Part shown: positions 1-5,362 of the stretch, in pieces
Layout of the letters: the number at the start of each line of letters is the position of its first letter
Numbering within the stretch: position 1 is the first letter of the stretch
Origin: Spirochaetaceae bacterium
Lineage (GTDB): Bacteria > Spirochaetota > Spirochaetia > Treponematales > Breznakiellaceae
NCBI GenBank assembly: GCA_031278935.1
Contig: JAITJK010000005.1
Span: forward strand, 1-5,362
Direction of reading: 5' to 3'
Length of the DNA: 5,362 nucleotides
Program-made: the position numbers and the translations under genes
The notes under the pieces: generated by a model
Seen by the model: the letters and a program-made list of their open reading frames with translations, nothing else
Database searches by the model: none
What the model was told of the DNA's origin: nothing

Positions 1-1202
1 GTCTTCTGGGGGCCCTTCCCTATTCTCTTTCCGGCATGGGCTTCAGTTTCGTTGACGCGGTTTTTGAGAGCGCCTGCGGCTTTGCCACCACCGGAGCGAG
101 TACCCGGTCCGAGGTGGAATCCCTGCCGCGCGGGCTTCTCTTATGGCGGAGTATCACCCACTGGTTCGGCGGTATGGGGATCATCCTACTCACCGTGGCC
201 CTTATGCCCCTTTTGGGTGTAGGGGGATTTCAGCTCATTAAGGCCGAAGCGCCGGGACCGGAAAAGGAGAAGATCACCCCCAAGATCACCGCTACCGCCA
301 AGATACTCTGGCTAGTGTACTGCGCTCTCACGGGCGTCCTCTTTACGCTCTACTGGGTGGGGGGTATGGAGGGTTTCGATGCGCTCTGTCACGCCTTTAC
401 GACTATGGCTTCCGGCGGCGTGAGCACGAAAAATCAGGGGATCAGTTTCTATGATTCCCCTTTTATTGAGGGAATTTCCACGGTATTCATGTTCCTTGCA
501 GGATTTAATTTCAATCTCTATGTGCGACTCCTCAAGGGTAAGTTCTCGGACCTGTGGCATAATTCCGAATGCCGGGCTTACGTGCTGATTTTCCTTATGG
601 CGTCGGCGCTGATAACGGGCAGTCTCCTTGGGGTCTACGGATCCTTCGACAAGGCCGTGCGATACGGGATGTATCAGGCGGCTTCGATCCTGTCTACCAC
701 CGGCGCCACCGTTGCGGATTATGAAACCTGGCCCGCCTTGGCCCAAGGGACGCTTTTCATCCTCATGTTCATCGGCGGCTGTTCCGGTTCTACCGCCGGA
801 GGCATCAAGGTGATCCGTTATGTGGTACTCGGGAAACAGGCGGGTAATGAACTGCGGCGGATCATCTATCCCCAAGGGGTTTTCAGTATCCAGCTTAATC
901 GCAAGGTAGGCCGTAAGGATGTGGTCTATGGGGTCGCGGGGTTTGTGTTCCTGTATTGTTCTGTAATTGCCGCCACTACCCTCATCACTACAGCTTACGG
1001 GACAGATTTGTTCTCGGCCTTCAGCGCGGCCCTCGCGGTTACGGGAAACAGTGGGGTCGGCTTCGGGATCATTGGGCCTCGGGGCAATTACGGGGCTTTC
1101 CCAGATCCTATCAAGTGGCTGTTCTCCTTGGTGATGATTGCCGGACGACTGGAACTGTGGACCGTACTGGTGCTATTTTCTCCCGAATACTGGAGACGGT
1201 AA
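1..1202 (+). CDS. trkH: TrkH-family potassium uptake protein, membrane subunit (5' end outside window)
   Basis: This is the potassium-translocating membrane subunit of a Trk/Ktr-type system, which normally works with a cytoplasmic NAD-binding regulator (TrkA/KtrA). The frame is open from base 3 with no start, so the gene is cut by the window edge; 399 residues are visible, while the family usually has about 450-490, so the first one or two membrane helices are missing. Four pore-loop repeats can be seen: GFATTGAST (visible residues about 26-34), MASGGVST (135-142), STTGATVADYETWP (231-244) and TGNSGVGFGIIGP (347-359). The family signature EAPGP follows the first repeat, and the C-terminus GRLELWTVLVLFSPEYWRR is typical of TrkH. 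Hydrophobic helices alternate with these loops. The ATG at 36 lies inside the first pore-loop repeat and is not the start. No trkA gene is in the window; it may lie upstream. The family call is firm, but the ion preference (K+ with H+ or Na+) cannot be read from sequence. Confidence 0.93.
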   Translation, partial: LLGALPYSLSGMGFSFVDAVFESACGFATTGASTRSEVESLPRGLLLWRSITHWFGGMGIILLTVALMPLLGVGGFQLIKAEAPGPEKEKITPKITATAKILWLVYCALTGVLFTLYWVGGMEGFDALCHAFTTMASGGVSTKNQGISFYDSPFIEGISTVFMFLAGFNFNLYVRLLKGKFSDLWHNSECRAYVLIFLMASALITGSLLGVYGSFDKAVRYGMYQAASILSTTGATVADYETWPALAQGTLFILMFIGGCSGSTAGGIKVIRYVVLGKQAGNELRRIIYPQGVFSIQLNRKVGRKDVVYGVAGFVFLYCSVIAATTLITTAYGTDLFSAFSAALAVTGNSGVGFGIIGPRGNYGAFPDPIKWLFSLVMIAGRLELWTVLVLFSPEYWRR

Positions 1203-1210
1203 AACCGGTC

Positions 1211-1969
1211 ATGGGTAAGCCTTCGGTCGTGGATGAAACCATCGAGTATGCGGTGCTCTTTAAGCCGCATCGGGTACACACCGTGCCTTTGAAGGGTAGA
1301 ACAGGCGGCCATGAACCAAACCTCTTGGACTGGTACGGGCGTCTTTTCCCGAAGGCCCTTACGGTGTGCGGGAGGCATCCCTGGGAAGGGGGCGTCCTGC
1401 ATCGCCTGGATTATGAAACCCAGGGGCTGGTTCTGGTGGCTAAGACTCAACGGGCCATGCAAGTTCTCATAACCCAACAGGAAGAGGGGCGTATTATCAA
1501 GGAATACCGTGCCCTCACGACGAAGCGGGCAGACCCGCTTCCTGGCTTTCCCCCCAGCCCACGCAACGGCGTGGAGGCTTCTTACATTGCCAGTGGGTTT
1601 AGACCCTATGGTCCAGGGAGAAAAGCGGTACGGCCGGTACTATTCCCGGCGGGGAAACCACAGAAAATCTGCACCCTGGATCGGGGGAATCCCTATATAA
1701 CCGAAGTGCTGCGAAAGGAGTCCACTTCCATCGGGGATACCGCTTTTCGGCTGCGGCTTATCCGCGGCTTTCGACACCAGATTCGCTGTCATCTTGCCTG
1801 GATCGGATACCCTATCGTAAATGACGCCCTGTATGGTGGCGTAATAAGGGATACCCCTCCTGCCGGGGAGCTACCAGAGTTTCCAGTATTGGCCCTTGTG
1901 GCTGAAGGGATACGGTTTTTCGATCCTCGTACCGGGGACCCGCGCCGGTATACCCTTGAAACGGGATAA
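1211..1969 (+). CDS. RluA-family RNA pseudouridine synthase
   Basis: This 252-residue enzyme probably converts a uridine in rRNA or tRNA to pseudouridine. An RluA core is visible in order: a KPxx-type segment (VLFKPHRVHTVP, residues 16-26); the catalytic motif HRLDYETQGLVLVAKT (64-79), with D67 the expected nucleophilic aspartate; IIKEYRAL (95-102); and RGFRHQIRCHLAWIGYP with NDALYGG (185-210), matching the family's GRxHQIRxH block, although the usual GR is GF here. There is no N-terminal S4 RNA-binding domain, so it belongs to the short RluA-like group; the target base cannot be deduced. The frame is open further upstream inside trkH, but the first sensible start is the ATG at 1211, eight bases after the trkH stop. 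The best Shine-Dalgarno match is GGAGA at 1192-1196, about 14 bases away, so initiation may depend on translational coupling to trkH. No canonical terminator with a T-tract follows. Confidence 0.88.
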   Translation: MGKPSVVDETIEYAVLFKPHRVHTVPLKGRTGGHEPNLLDWYGRLFPKALTVCGRHPWEGGVLHRLDYETQGLVLVAKTQRAMQVLITQQEEGRIIKEYRALTTKRADPLPGFPPSPRNGVEASYIASGFRPYGPGRKAVRPVLFPAGKPQKICTLDRGNPYITEVLRKESTSIGDTAFRLRLIRGFRHQIRCHLAWIGYPIVNDALYGGVIRDTPPAGELPEFPVLALVAEGIRFFDPRTGDPRRYTLETG

Positions 1970-2172
1970 AAATGGTGCGCCGTTCCACTTATGTGCCGAT
2001 CCCGGGTAATAAAAAAGCCGTAAAAATACGCTGATCCCCCCAATCCCAGGGGATATACTGGAAAGTACCAGAAGAATGAACATTTATTTAGAGAATTGCT
2101 AAACTAAATTCTCGTGGCGGGGTTTGTTTTTGATGAATACTGAGCAATAGTGAAAAAAACGAGAAAATATGC

Positions 2173-2200
2173 TTGACAAGGATCGGGTATAGCCTATAGT
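2173..2200 (+). promoter_or_regulatory. Sigma-70-type promoter upstream of the unexplained region
   Basis: The -35 box TTGACA (2173-2178) matches the consensus exactly. A 16-base spacer leads to TATAGT (2195-2200), which matches five of six -10 positions. An A-rich stretch at 2153-2169 just upstream could act as an UP element. Transcription would begin near 2207. No complete large gene follows for over 400 bases, so it drives either a short RNA, a tiny open frame or a long metF leader. Promoter calls from sequence alone remain predictions. Confidence 0.55.
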
Positions 2201-2241
2201 TAAGATAATAATAGTGTATTTCCTGCTCGATGGGAGGCTGC

Positions 2242-2289
2242 GTGGAAATTTCGCAGATAGTGAAAGAACGGTTGCGTTGTTCCCCTTAA
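2242..2289 (+). CDS. Possible 15-residue open frame or leader peptide
   Basis: A GTG start at 2242 follows a strong Shine-Dalgarno sequence, GGGAGG (2232-2237), by four bases. It opens a frame of 15 codons reading VEISQIVKERLRCSP (the GTG being read as Met) before a TAA at 2287. An in-frame ATG at 2230 lacks a ribosome binding site. The peptide matches nothing recognised. It could be a leader peptide, the start of a decayed gene (two stops follow in the same frame within three codons) or chance. Its binding site lies in one strand of the proposed long-range RNA stem, so translation and folding would compete. Confidence 0.2.
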   Translation: MEISQIVKERLRCSP

Positions 2290-2427
2290 AAATGAAAAAC
2301 CTCTGGAGTAGTAGCCGGAGCAATACCTAATGGCTGGGCGCTTAACTTGCATAACGACGAAGATACCGCGAAGATTGGGGGGTGCTTCTGGTAGTAACGC
2401 GCAAGAATAGCGGATAAGAACGGGTTT

Positions 2428-2462
2428 GGAGAGCGATAGAAGCGGCCTCTCCCATAATTTTT
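2428..2462 (+). terminator. Terminator-like hairpin with T-run
   Basis: GGAGAG (2428-2433) pairs perfectly with CTCTCC (2447-2452) around a 13-base loop. The stem is followed after CATAA by TTTTT (2458-2462). The stem is short and the T-run starts five bases after it, so it would be a weak intrinsic terminator. The same CTCTCC strand can instead pair with GGGAGGCTGC at 2232-2241. It separates the upstream promoter from the metF promoter. Confidence 0.35.
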
Positions 2463-2547
2463 AGTGATTTCACCGGTAAATATGATTATAAGCGTCAGCA
2501 AATAGGCGAGAAGGCGATGATAAAATCAGTTTTTTAAATAAATGTCG

Positions 2548-2577
2548 TTGACGCGTCATATTTTAGCCGGATATAAT
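2548..2577 (+). promoter_or_regulatory. Sigma-70-type promoter of metF-fhs
   Basis: TTGACG (2548-2553, five of six consensus) and TATAAT (2572-2577, perfect) are separated by 18 bases, with an A/T-rich tract at 2520-2543 upstream. Transcription would start near 2584, giving a 5' leader of about 38 bases before the metF ATG. It is the best-matched promoter directly upstream of the metF-fhs pair. A palindrome overlaps the -35 box. Confidence 0.65.
2549..2558. promoter_or_regulatory. Perfect 10-base palindrome overlapping the -35 box
   Basis: TGACGCGTCA is its own reverse complement and covers five of the six bases of the -35 box plus the start of the spacer. A dimeric repressor bound here would block RNA polymerase. 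The site is short, the flanking bases do not extend the symmetry, and no regulator gene is in the window, so an operator role is only an inference. Confidence 0.3.
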
Positions 2578-2579
2578 AA

Positions 2580-2600
2580 CTTGATTCCGAGTGAATCGGG
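2580..2600 (+). promoter_or_regulatory. Stem-loop at the 5' end of the metF transcript
   Basis: CTTGATTC (2580-2587) can pair with GAATCGGG (2593-2600) around the loop CGAGT, using two G-T pairs; the strictly complementary core is GATTC/GAATC. The predicted transcription start (about 2584) falls inside the left arm, so the mRNA might begin with the five-pair core. It ends 11 bases before the Shine-Dalgarno GGAGG. A terminal hairpin here could stabilise the message, but it does not itself mask the binding site. Confidence 0.3.
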
Positions 2601-2611
2601 CAAAGTATTGT

Positions 2612-2616
2612 GGAGG
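2612..2616 (+). promoter_or_regulatory. metF ribosome binding site (decides the start)
   Basis: GGAGG lies five bases before the ATG at 2622. An in-frame GTG at 2610 would place this sequence inside the gene, so the ATG is the better start. Confidence 0.85.
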
Positions 2617-2621
2617 TATTG

Positions 2622-3542
2622 ATGAAAATCACCGAGATTCTCAAGAAGAGAATGACCTTTTCCTTTGAGGTATTTCCCCCCAAAGAGGACGATGGTGTTC
2701 CCAAGTTGCAAAAAGAGCTTGATGAACTGTTTAAATTTGACCCTGATTTTATCAGTTGTACCTACGGGGCCGGTGGTACTAACGTAGGCAAAAGTCAGGA
2801 AATCTGCAAATACATCGCCGACAAAAACGTTACCTGTATGACGCATTTTACCTGTATCGGCACGTCCAAAGAACGCATTTTGAAAGAGCTCAACGAATAT
2901 ATCGGTATGGGTGTTGAAAATGTGCTTGCTATGCGCGGTGATTTCCCAAAGGATCCGAATACGGGCAAGTTTGCGACTACTACCGGCGGCGCGTTTAGTA
3001 ATGCTAACCAGCTCATTGAGTTCATTAAAGCCAATTTTGGTGATAAATTTGCCATTGCCGCCGCAGGGGATCCGGAGGTCCACATTCTCGCGGTCAGTCC
3101 CGAGTCGGATATCGCCTTCATTCGGGCGAAACAGGATGCAGGGGCGGAATTTATCATGTGTCAGCTCTGCCATGACATTGACGAATACGAGCGCTGGGTT
3201 GCTAAATGCCGCAAGGCGGGGATTACCATTCCCTTCGTGATGGGCCTCATGCCGGTACTTTCCCGAGATCCGATCATCAACATGACGGTTTCCAACGGCT
3301 GTTCGATCCCACGGGAATTGGCTGCAATCATTGGCAAATATACGCCCCCTCGGGGTTCCGCTGAAAATGTGGTGAAAGAGTACGCTGCGGATTTCAAGAA
3401 GGCGGGAATGGAATATACCGTCAAGTCTCTTTGGCGGTATATGAATACGGACCTTCAAGGCATTCACCTCTATGCCCTGAACCGGGCCGTAGATGTGAGT
3501 CAAATCGTTCTGGCCTCGGGGATTCGGCAGAAGAAAGCATAA
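2622..3542 (+). CDS. metF: 5,10-methylenetetrahydrofolate reductase
   Basis: This cytoplasmic FAD enzyme reduces methylene-tetrahydrofolate to methyl-tetrahydrofolate, supplying methyl groups for methionine or, in acetogens, for acetyl-CoA synthesis. The product has 306 residues, close to the usual MetF size of about 290-300. Landmarks in order: FSFEVFPPK (13-21), with E16 matching the catalytic glutamate (E28 of E. coli MetF); DFISCTYGAGG (42-52); HFTCIG (75-80); ENVLAMRGDFP (99-109), with D107 matching the flavin/folate-contacting aspartate D120; AAAGDPEVH (146-154); DAGAEFIMCQLCHD (172-185), with Q181 matching the folate-binding glutamine Q183; and GIHLYALNRA (280-289). The usual QFFFD or QLFFD reads QLCHD here, and the chain has eight cysteines. 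There is no fused zinc or MetV-like domain, and no metV gene is seen. It is the first gene of a probable metF-fhs unit behind a strong promoter. Family assignment is firm; the electron donor (NADH, ferredoxin or a partner complex) cannot be told. Confidence 0.95.
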   Translation: MKITEILKKRMTFSFEVFPPKEDDGVPKLQKELDELFKFDPDFISCTYGAGGTNVGKSQEICKYIADKNVTCMTHFTCIGTSKERILKELNEYIGMGVENVLAMRGDFPKDPNTGKFATTTGGAFSNANQLIEFIKANFGDKFAIAAAGDPEVHILAVSPESDIAFIRAKQDAGAEFIMCQLCHDIDEYERWVAKCRKAGITIPFVMGLMPVLSRDPIINMTVSNGCSIPRELAAIIGKYTPPRGSAENVVKEYAADFKKAGMEYTVKSLWRYMNTDLQGIHLYALNRAVDVSQIVLASGIRQKKA

Positions 3543-3547
3543 GTGCA

Positions 3548-3590
3548 GGGAGCGGGGATGTTGCCGGGATATGCCGCGTTCCGCGCTCCT
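3548..3590 (+). promoter_or_regulatory. Intercistronic stem-loop between metF and fhs
   Basis: GGGAGCGGGGA (3548-3558) pairs with 3579-3590 in an 11-pair, G+C-rich stem with one bulged G (3583) and two G-T pairs, enclosing a 20-base loop. It is not followed by a T-run; the next bases are AAGCAGATAAGGAG. It therefore looks like an mRNA-stabilising or processing element, not a terminator, and could set different metF and fhs levels from one transcript. The stem ends eight bases before the fhs ribosome binding site. Confidence 0.45.
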
Positions 3591-3598
3591 AAGCAGAT

Positions 3599-3604
3599 AA
3601 GGAG
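3599..3604 (+). promoter_or_regulatory. fhs ribosome binding site
   Basis: AAGGAG sits six bases before the ATG at 3611 and supports that start, which gives an N-terminus about 11 residues longer than usual for the family. Confidence 0.85.
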
Positions 3605-3610
3605 TACATA

Positions 3611-5344
3611 ATGGCAAAAGGTTCAGATGCCGTAAAGAAATTTGTCGGTTCCGATATTGAAATCGCCCAGGCCGTATACCCTGAGCATGCGTATAATGTT
3701 CTGGAAGTAGCCAAAAAACTCGATATTCCTGAGCAGTATATCGAACAGTATGGCCGCTACAAAGCAAAAATAGATTATAATTACCTCAACAACGAGCTCA
3801 AGGACAAGCCGAATGGCAAGCTCATCCTGGTAACGGCCATCACCCCGACCCCCGCCGGGGAAGGCAAGACCACTACCACGGTGGGAGTTTCTGACGGGCT
3901 TGCCCGGCTGGGCAAAAAAGTCGTGGTCGCCTTACGGGAACCTTCTTTGGGCCCGGTATTCGGCGTTAAGGGTGGCGCGGCCGGTGGTGGCTGGGCACAG
4001 GTCATCCCTATGGAAGACATCAATCTCCACTTTACCGGGGATTTCCACGCTATTGGCGCGGCGAACAACCTGTTGGCCGCCATGATTGACAATCATATTT
4101 ATCAGGGCAATAAACTCAACCTTGATCCTCGCAAGATTATATGGCGCCGTTGCGTGGATATGAACGACCGACAGCTTCGTTTTATCGTAGATGGCTTGGG
4201 CGGCAAGGCCAACGGCGCAGCCCGGGAAGACGGCTATGACATCACCGTGGCCTCCGAAATTATGGCGGTCCTCTGCTTATCCTCGGATATTGAGGACCTC
4301 AAGAAACGCCTGGGTCGCATCATCGTGGGCTACACCTATGGCAAACAGTCCGATGGTTCGGAAAAACCGGTAACTGCTTCCCAGTTGAATGCCCAGGGCG
4401 CTATGGCGGCCTTGCTTAAGGACGCCCTCAAGCCAAACCTGGTTCAGACCCTGGAGGGAACCCCGGCCTTTATCCACGGCGGTCCCTTTGCCAACATTGC
4501 CCACGGGTGTAACTCCATTATGGCCACGAAACTAGCCTTGAAGATGGGAGACTATGCGGTTACCGAGGGCGGTTTCGGCGCGGACCTGGGGGCGGAAAAG
4601 TTTCTGGACATTAAATGCCGTTTTGCCGGGCTTAAGCCCAATGCGGTGGTTATTGTCGCCACGGTCCGGGCGCTCAAGCACCATGGTGGCGTAGCCAAGG
4701 GGGATCTAAACAAAGAGAACCTGGAAGCCCTGAAGCAGGGATTGCCGAATCTGCTTCAGCACATTGAAAACATTACCACGGTATTCCATCTGCCCGCAGT
4801 GGTAGCGATCAACGCCTTCCCCACGGATACCAAGGCGGAACTGGACTTGGTGGAATCGGAATGCAAAAAGTTAGGGGTGAATGTGGCCCTTTCCGAAGTA
4901 TGGGCCAAGGGCGGTGAAGGGGGGATCCGACTGGCGGAAGAAGTGATTCGCCTGTGCGAACAGCCGAACCAGTTTACCTATAGTTACGACGAAAAGGCCT
5001 CTATCAAGGAGAAGATCGAAGCTATCGCCAAGAAGGTTTATCACGCCGACGGGGTTACCATCCTGCCGAATGCCCAGAAGCAGATTGAGCAGCTGGAGAA
5101 ACTGGGGATGGACAAGGTGCCTATTTGCATGGCCAAGACCCAATACAGTTTCACGGATGATCAGAACCTCCGGGGCGCTCCCCGGGGCTGGACTCTCACG
5201 GTACGGAACATCAAGATTTCTGCCGGGGCGGGTTTCATCGTAGCTCTTACGGGTGAAATCATGACTATGCCGGGATTACCGCCGGTGCCTTCTGCGGAAA
5301 AGATCGACGTGGATAACACGGGCAAGATCTCCGGTCTATTCTAA
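3611..5344 (+). CDS. fhs: Formate-tetrahydrofolate ligase (formyltetrahydrofolate synthetase)
   Basis: This enzyme joins formate to tetrahydrofolate using ATP, giving 10-formyl-THF; it enters formate into the methyl branch of the Wood-Ljungdahl pathway or into purine and formyl-Met synthesis. The product has 577 residues, against about 556-560 in the family. It is complete: SDIEIAQ (14-20); the ATP-binding loop [13 protein letters not shown] (78-90); the first family signature at 118-128 ([11 protein letters not shown], where the last residue is usually Y); [18 protein letters not shown] (140-157); [20 protein letters not shown] (283-302); the second signature [12 protein letters not shown] (349-360); [10 protein letters not shown] (509-518); and a C-terminal [12 protein letters not shown] (551-562). 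The first 13 residues precede the usual start and are supported by the ribosome binding site. It lies 68 bases after metF and is probably co-transcribed with it. The next 18 bases hold no recognisable feature. The family is certain; whether it works in acetogenesis is not. Confidence 0.97.
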   Translation: MAKGSDAVKKFVGSDIEIAQAVYPEHAYNVLEVAKKLDIPEQYIEQYGRYKAKIDYNYLNNELKDKPNGKLILVTAITPTPAGEGKTTTTVGVSDGLARLGKKVVVALREPSLGPVFGVKGGAAGGGWAQVIPMEDINLHFTGDFHAIGAANNLLAAMIDNHIYQGNKLNLDPRKIIWRRCVDMNDRQLRFIVDGLGGKANGAAREDGYDITVASEIMAVLCLSSDIEDLKKRLGRIIVGYTYGKQSDGSEKPVTASQLNAQGAMAALLKDALKPNLVQTLEGTPAFIHGGPFANIAHGCNSIMATKLALKMGDYAVTEGGFGADLGAEKFLDIKCRFAGLKPNAVVIVATVRALKHHGGVAKGDLNKENLEALKQGLPNLLQHIENITTVFHLPAVVAINAFPTDTKAELDLVESECKKLGVNVALSEVWAKGGEGGIRLAEEVIRLCEQPNQFTYSYDEKASIKEKIEAIAKKVYHADGVTILPNAQKQIEQLEKLGMDKVPICMAKTQYSFTDDQNLRGAPRGWTLTVRNIKISAGAGFIVALTGEIMTMPGLPPVPSAEKIDVDNTGKISGLF

Positions 5345-5362
5345 ATCTTACATAAAGCGGGG

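Larger units (their letters stand above)
2207..2462 (+). ncRNA. Candidate structured small RNA or leader (unrecognised)
   Basis: A transcript from the promoter at 2173-2200 to the T-run at 2458-2462 would be about 255 bases. Hand folding gives a mutually compatible set of stems. A long-range closing stem joins GGGAGGCTGC (2232-2241) to 2442-2452, with one bulged T at 2450 and one G-T pair. A small hairpin lies at 2266-2282. TAGCC at 2312-2316 pairs with 2332-2336. CGCT at 2339-2342 pairs with 2409-2412, then across a 3x3 internal loop CTTGC (2346-2350) pairs with GCAAG (2401-2405), with a short GCG/CGC stem (2368-2370/2398-2400) inside. No known RNA family was recognised. Short stems of this kind arise by chance, so the case rests on their placement between a promoter and a terminator-like hairpin. 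Confidence 0.25.
1970..2621. other. 650-base region without a recognisable protein gene
   Basis: This A+T-richer gap lies between the pseudouridine synthase and metF. No open frame on either strand resembles a known protein, and no tRNA, tmRNA, RNase P or SRP hallmarks were recognised. Its first 200 bases (1970-2172) show only weak dyads: ATCCCC/GGGGAT at 2034-2039/2049-2054 and GAGAATT/AATTCTC at 2091-2097/2107-2113, neither followed directly by a T-run. The right part carries two promoter-like elements, a terminator-like hairpin and possible RNA structure, listed separately. In one forward frame a short stretch at 2296-2388 reads like protein (AGAIPNGWALNLHNDEDTAK) but is bounded by stop codons and could be chance or a decayed remnant. 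Confidence 0.7.

Noticed and set aside
956..1210. Upstream extension of the pseudouridine synthase frame into trkH
   Set aside because: The frame is open but the extra 85 residues overlap conserved trkH coding sequence in another frame, do not resemble an S4 or other domain, and the RluA core begins just after the ATG at 1211.
2034..2054. ATCCCC/GGGGAT dyad after the pseudouridine synthase as its terminator
   Set aside because: A six-pair stem with a nine-base loop but no following T-run; not supportable as an intrinsic terminator.
2091..2131. GAGAATT/AATTCTC dyad followed by a T-rich stretch as a terminator
   Set aside because: The stem is A/T-rich and the T-run begins about a dozen bases after it, too far for a canonical terminator.
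2286..2501. 71-codon minus-strand open frame
   Set aside because: It needs a TTG start, has no Shine-Dalgarno sequence, no recognisable motif, and lies over the proposed plus-strand RNA.
2207..2540. Known riboswitch or housekeeping RNA (THF, SAM, cobalamin, 6S, SRP, tmRNA, RNase P)
   Set aside because: None of the conserved core motifs of these families that I can recall is present, and the arm lengths are too unequal for a 6S-like rod.
1970..2621. Insertion sequence, CRISPR array or attachment site
   Set aside because: No paired terminal inverted repeats, transposase remnant, regularly spaced repeats or tRNA end could be found.
2556..3767. 403-codon minus-strand open frame
   Set aside because: It is the complement of metF and the start of fhs, both of which have clear family motifs and ribosome binding sites on the + strand; the minus-strand product looks like no protein.

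Overview
The window reads as chromosomal DNA from a bacterium of roughly 50% G+C. All four genes lie on the + strand. The best guess is a spirochaete close to Treponema, possibly of the termite-gut or anaerobic gut type. This rests on the general look of the formate-tetrahydrofolate ligase, MetF and RluA-family proteins and is an inference from memory, not a search.

Region 1 (1-1969) holds two tightly packed genes. The first is the 3' part of trkH, the membrane subunit of a Trk/Ktr-type potassium transporter; its start lies outside the window. Eight bases after its stop comes a complete RluA-family RNA pseudouridine synthase without an S4 domain. The two are probably co-transcribed but have no obvious functional link.

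Region 2 (1970-2621) is about 650 bases with no convincing protein gene, and it is the least explained part. It has a strong sigma-70-type promoter (TTGACA-N16-TATAGT, 2173-2200). About 220-260 bases further on is a terminator-like hairpin followed by five T (2428-2462). Between them are several mutually compatible stems, including a 10-pair long-range stem with one bulge, and a 15-codon open frame with a good ribosome binding site. This could be an independently transcribed small structured RNA or an attenuator-like leader. A second strong promoter (TTGACG-N18-TATAAT, 2548-2577) then drives metF. A perfect 10-base palindrome overlaps its -35 box, and a stem-loop sits where the transcript would begin.

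Region 3 (2622-5344) is a two-gene unit: metF (5,10-methylenetetrahydrofolate reductase) followed by fhs (formate-tetrahydrofolate ligase), separated by 68 bases containing an intercistronic stem-loop. The two enzymes catalyse the first tetrahydrofolate-dependent step (formate to formyl-THF) and the last reductive step (methylene-THF to methyl-THF) of one-carbon reduction. This is the methyl branch of the Wood-Ljungdahl pathway in acetogens; in non-acetogens the same enzymes serve one-carbon supply for methionine and purines. The window alone cannot tell which, because no acetyl-CoA synthase, folD, fchA or metV gene is visible.
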